Assembly (NCBI GenBank): GCA_902464595.1
Contig: CABQJX010000004.1
Span: 6,553 to 70,552, forward strand
Source: an uncultured Lachnoclostridium sp.
Lineage (GTDB): Bacteria; Bacillota; Clostridia; Lachnospirales; Lachnospiraceae
DNA length: 64,000 nt
Reading direction: 5' to 3'
How positions within the stretch are numbered: the stretch's first letter is position 1; every line of letters starts with the position of its first letter. The notes below the pieces were generated by a model. The model was given only the letters and a program-made list of their open reading frames with translations, was not told the DNA's origin and made no database searches. Shown here piece after piece: positions 62,796 to 64,000 of this stretch. The translations under genes and the position numbers were made by a program.

Positions 62796-63632
62796 TCATC
62801 GTCCTATGATCTGTGCATATTCAGCCCGCAGTTCTTCCAGATAATGGCTGGATGAAAGACTGTTTTTACTTGCCTGCATCAGGTTCAAAATGATCAGGTC
62901 AAGAATCAATAAAGGAACGGTCATAGAATGGTATTCATTTGGTTCACCGCGGTAGCAGTAAAAAGTCAGCCTTGAGGGCGCTCCTTCCCGAGTTGAGAAA
63001 AGGTCTGTAAAGAGGATCACAGGGCAGTTTATTTTTTGACAGAGATCTAAAAGAATCCGTGTTTCCCTTAAAAGGTGTGAAAAACTGAAAATGAGTACCA
63101 GATCATTGGCGGTAATATTGATCATGTATTCATAAATAGCTGATCCGCCTTCTAACAGAACAGGTTGCAGCCCTAGTCTCCTTGCACGGTAGCAAAAAAT
63201 AGATGCCAGACCACAGGAAGCATCCGGGGCAAAAATATAAACATGCTGTGCCTGCAGCAAAAGGGCTGTTGCACGGGTGGGCAGTGCCGGATCCATACGA
63301 TCCAGTGTCTTTTCTATATTATTTCCAAAATGCAGTTTCAGATCTTCAGTAATGGAAGCAGTTTCTTCAAAGCGCTTCAGTGCTGAAGCGAGACGGGTAC
63401 TGGGGGAGGCAGTATCCTGGATACGCTGTTTTATCTTCAGATCTTTTAAATTCTGAAATCCTATTTTTTTCCAAAATCTTGAAACGGTTGCGGGACTGAT
63501 GCCGGTATGGGAAGAAAGTTCTTCAGAAGTAATATATTGAAGCTGTTCTTCATTTCGCAGAAGATATTGTATCAGTTTATGATCTGATTTTGAAAATGAA
63601 TCTTTATATTGTTCATATAATTCCTGAAGCAT
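62796..63632 (-). CDS. RpiR-family (SIS-domain) transcriptional regulator
   Basis: A 278-residue regulator. An N-terminal HTH_6 (LSSHTGISPATVSRFWKKIGF at about 38-60) and a C-terminal SIS sugar-phosphate domain (VYIFAPDASCGLASIFCYRA, DLVLIFSFSHLLRETRILL). The ATG at 63632 was chosen because AAAGGAG lies 9-10 bases upstream; a longer version (63686) has only a weak site. Divergent from the gene at 63937, which it probably controls in response to a phosphosugar. Confidence 0.85.
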   Translation of the reverse strand: MLQELYEQYKDSFSKSDHKLIQYLLRNEEQLQYITSEELSSHTGISPATVSRFWKKIGFQNLKDLKIKQRIQDTASPSTRLASALKRFEETASITEDLKLHFGNNIEKTLDRMDPALPTRATALLLQAQHVYIFAPDASCGLASIFCYRARRLGLQPVLLEGGSAIYEYMINITANDLVLIFSFSHLLRETRILLDLCQKINCPVILFTDLFSTREGAPSRLTFYCYRGEPNEYHSMTVPLLILDLIILNLMQASKNSLSSSHYLEELRAEYAQIIGR

Positions 63633-63877
63633 ATGAGAATAAATCTCCTTTTTATGATTTATATCCTCTGAGAGTTTTCCATGCATCTGCCTTTACGGCT
63701 GATTTTCCGCCACAAACTCAGGTACAGAAAGATTCCGAGAGAACATATTTGAATGGCTGAAAAAATTATCTGATCATCTATGTAAGTCATTTTATCATTT
63801 ATGGATCATAAATGCAAATAAAATTTCACAATAAAATGAAATGAAAAAAATTACTCATATTTTACATTTTCATGCTT

Positions 63878-63905
63878 TTGAATTTTACATTCTAAATCGT
63901 ATAAT
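63878..63905 (+). promoter_or_regulatory. candidate promoter of the terminal gene
   Basis: TTGAAT, 16 bases, TATAAT. Upstream the spacer is A/T-rich with TGAAATG and CATTTTCA, a possible RpiR-type dyad. Confidence 0.55.
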
Positions 63906-63936
63906 GCAAACAGTTCAACAGGAAAGGGGCATGGAT

Positions 63937-64000
63937 ATGAAACAAATATTTGTTTCATCGACTCTGCTTTGGAATGCCGGGCTGGAGGAAATGTTTCAGC
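63937..64000 (+). CDS. start of a truncated gene, possibly sugar isomerase/epimerase
   Basis: Starts at ATG 63937 with GGAAAGGGG upstream and runs off the window. It reads MKQIFVSSTLLWNAGLEEMFQ over the first residues. This resembles TIM-barrel sugar isomerases/epimerases, but only about 21 codons are visible, so the call is weak. Confidence 0.4.
   Translation, partial: MKQIFVSSTLLWNAGLEEMFQ

Overview
The window looks like a chromosomal segment of a gut-type Clostridia bacterium, most likely a Lachnospiraceae member near the Enterocloster/Hungatella/Lachnoclostridium group. Reasons: strong AGGAGG ribosome sites, near-consensus sigma-A promoters, many lipoprotein solute-binding proteins with acidic linkers, moderate GC, and the clostridial gene order apt-rel-MBL hydrolase-hemZ-hisS-aspS. 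Genus is inference. No rRNA, tRNA, CRISPR array, phage or intact insertion sequence was seen.

Layout. 0-8.2 kb: end of a DtxR/MntR regulator, a nitroreductase, a regulator made of a LacI repressor fused to a sugar-binding protein, and divergently a sugar ABC importer operon with an MBL hydrolase and an MgtC-family protein. 8.2-16.7 kb: housekeeping block on the minus strand (aspS, hisS, hemZ, MBL hydrolase, rel, apt). 17-36.4 kb: a pectin/rhamnogalacturonan locus with pectin methylesterase, GH28, two GH43 enzymes (one carrying ankyrin repeats), a CE12-type acetylesterase, an ABC exporter, DUF624, an LplABC-type importer, a YesS-like membrane regulator, a serine hydrolase, GH105, an alpha/beta esterase and a DeoR regulator. 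36.5-42 kb: transaldolase-like aldolase behind helically phased repeats, then pstSCAB-phoU with a Pho box. 42-46.3 kb: palindromic repeat elements, then modABC plus a DUF364 protein. 46.4-54.6 kb: M16C peptidase, NSS transporter, and an Fe(III)-type ABC importer. 54.7-57.7 kb: a 15-bp minisatellite and a PadR/DUF1700/DUF4097/PspC envelope module. 57.8-60 kb: yaaA-bcp and a zinc-ribbon membrane protein. 60.1-62.8 kb: a decayed island of broken genes around two intact ArsC-fold genes. 62.8-64 kb: an RpiR regulator divergent from a truncated gene.

How it fits together. The pectin enzymes lack visible signal peptides, so the picture is uptake of partly methylated and acetylated pectic oligosaccharides by the LplABC-type importer, followed by cytoplasmic demethylation, deacetylation and hydrolysis. 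The YesS-like regulator and GH105 resemble the Bacillus subtilis yes/yte rhamnogalacturonan system. Phosphate, molybdate/tungstate and ferric-type importers follow, each with its own recognisable promoter.

Most distinctive points: the LacI-SBP fusion with a LacI-like palindrome in the promoter of the operon beside it; the ankyrin-GH43 fusion; the TTATGC repeats at 10-bp spacing behind the DeoR gene; the paired palindromic elements with a compensatory base change; the possible structured leader of modA; and the pseudogene island.
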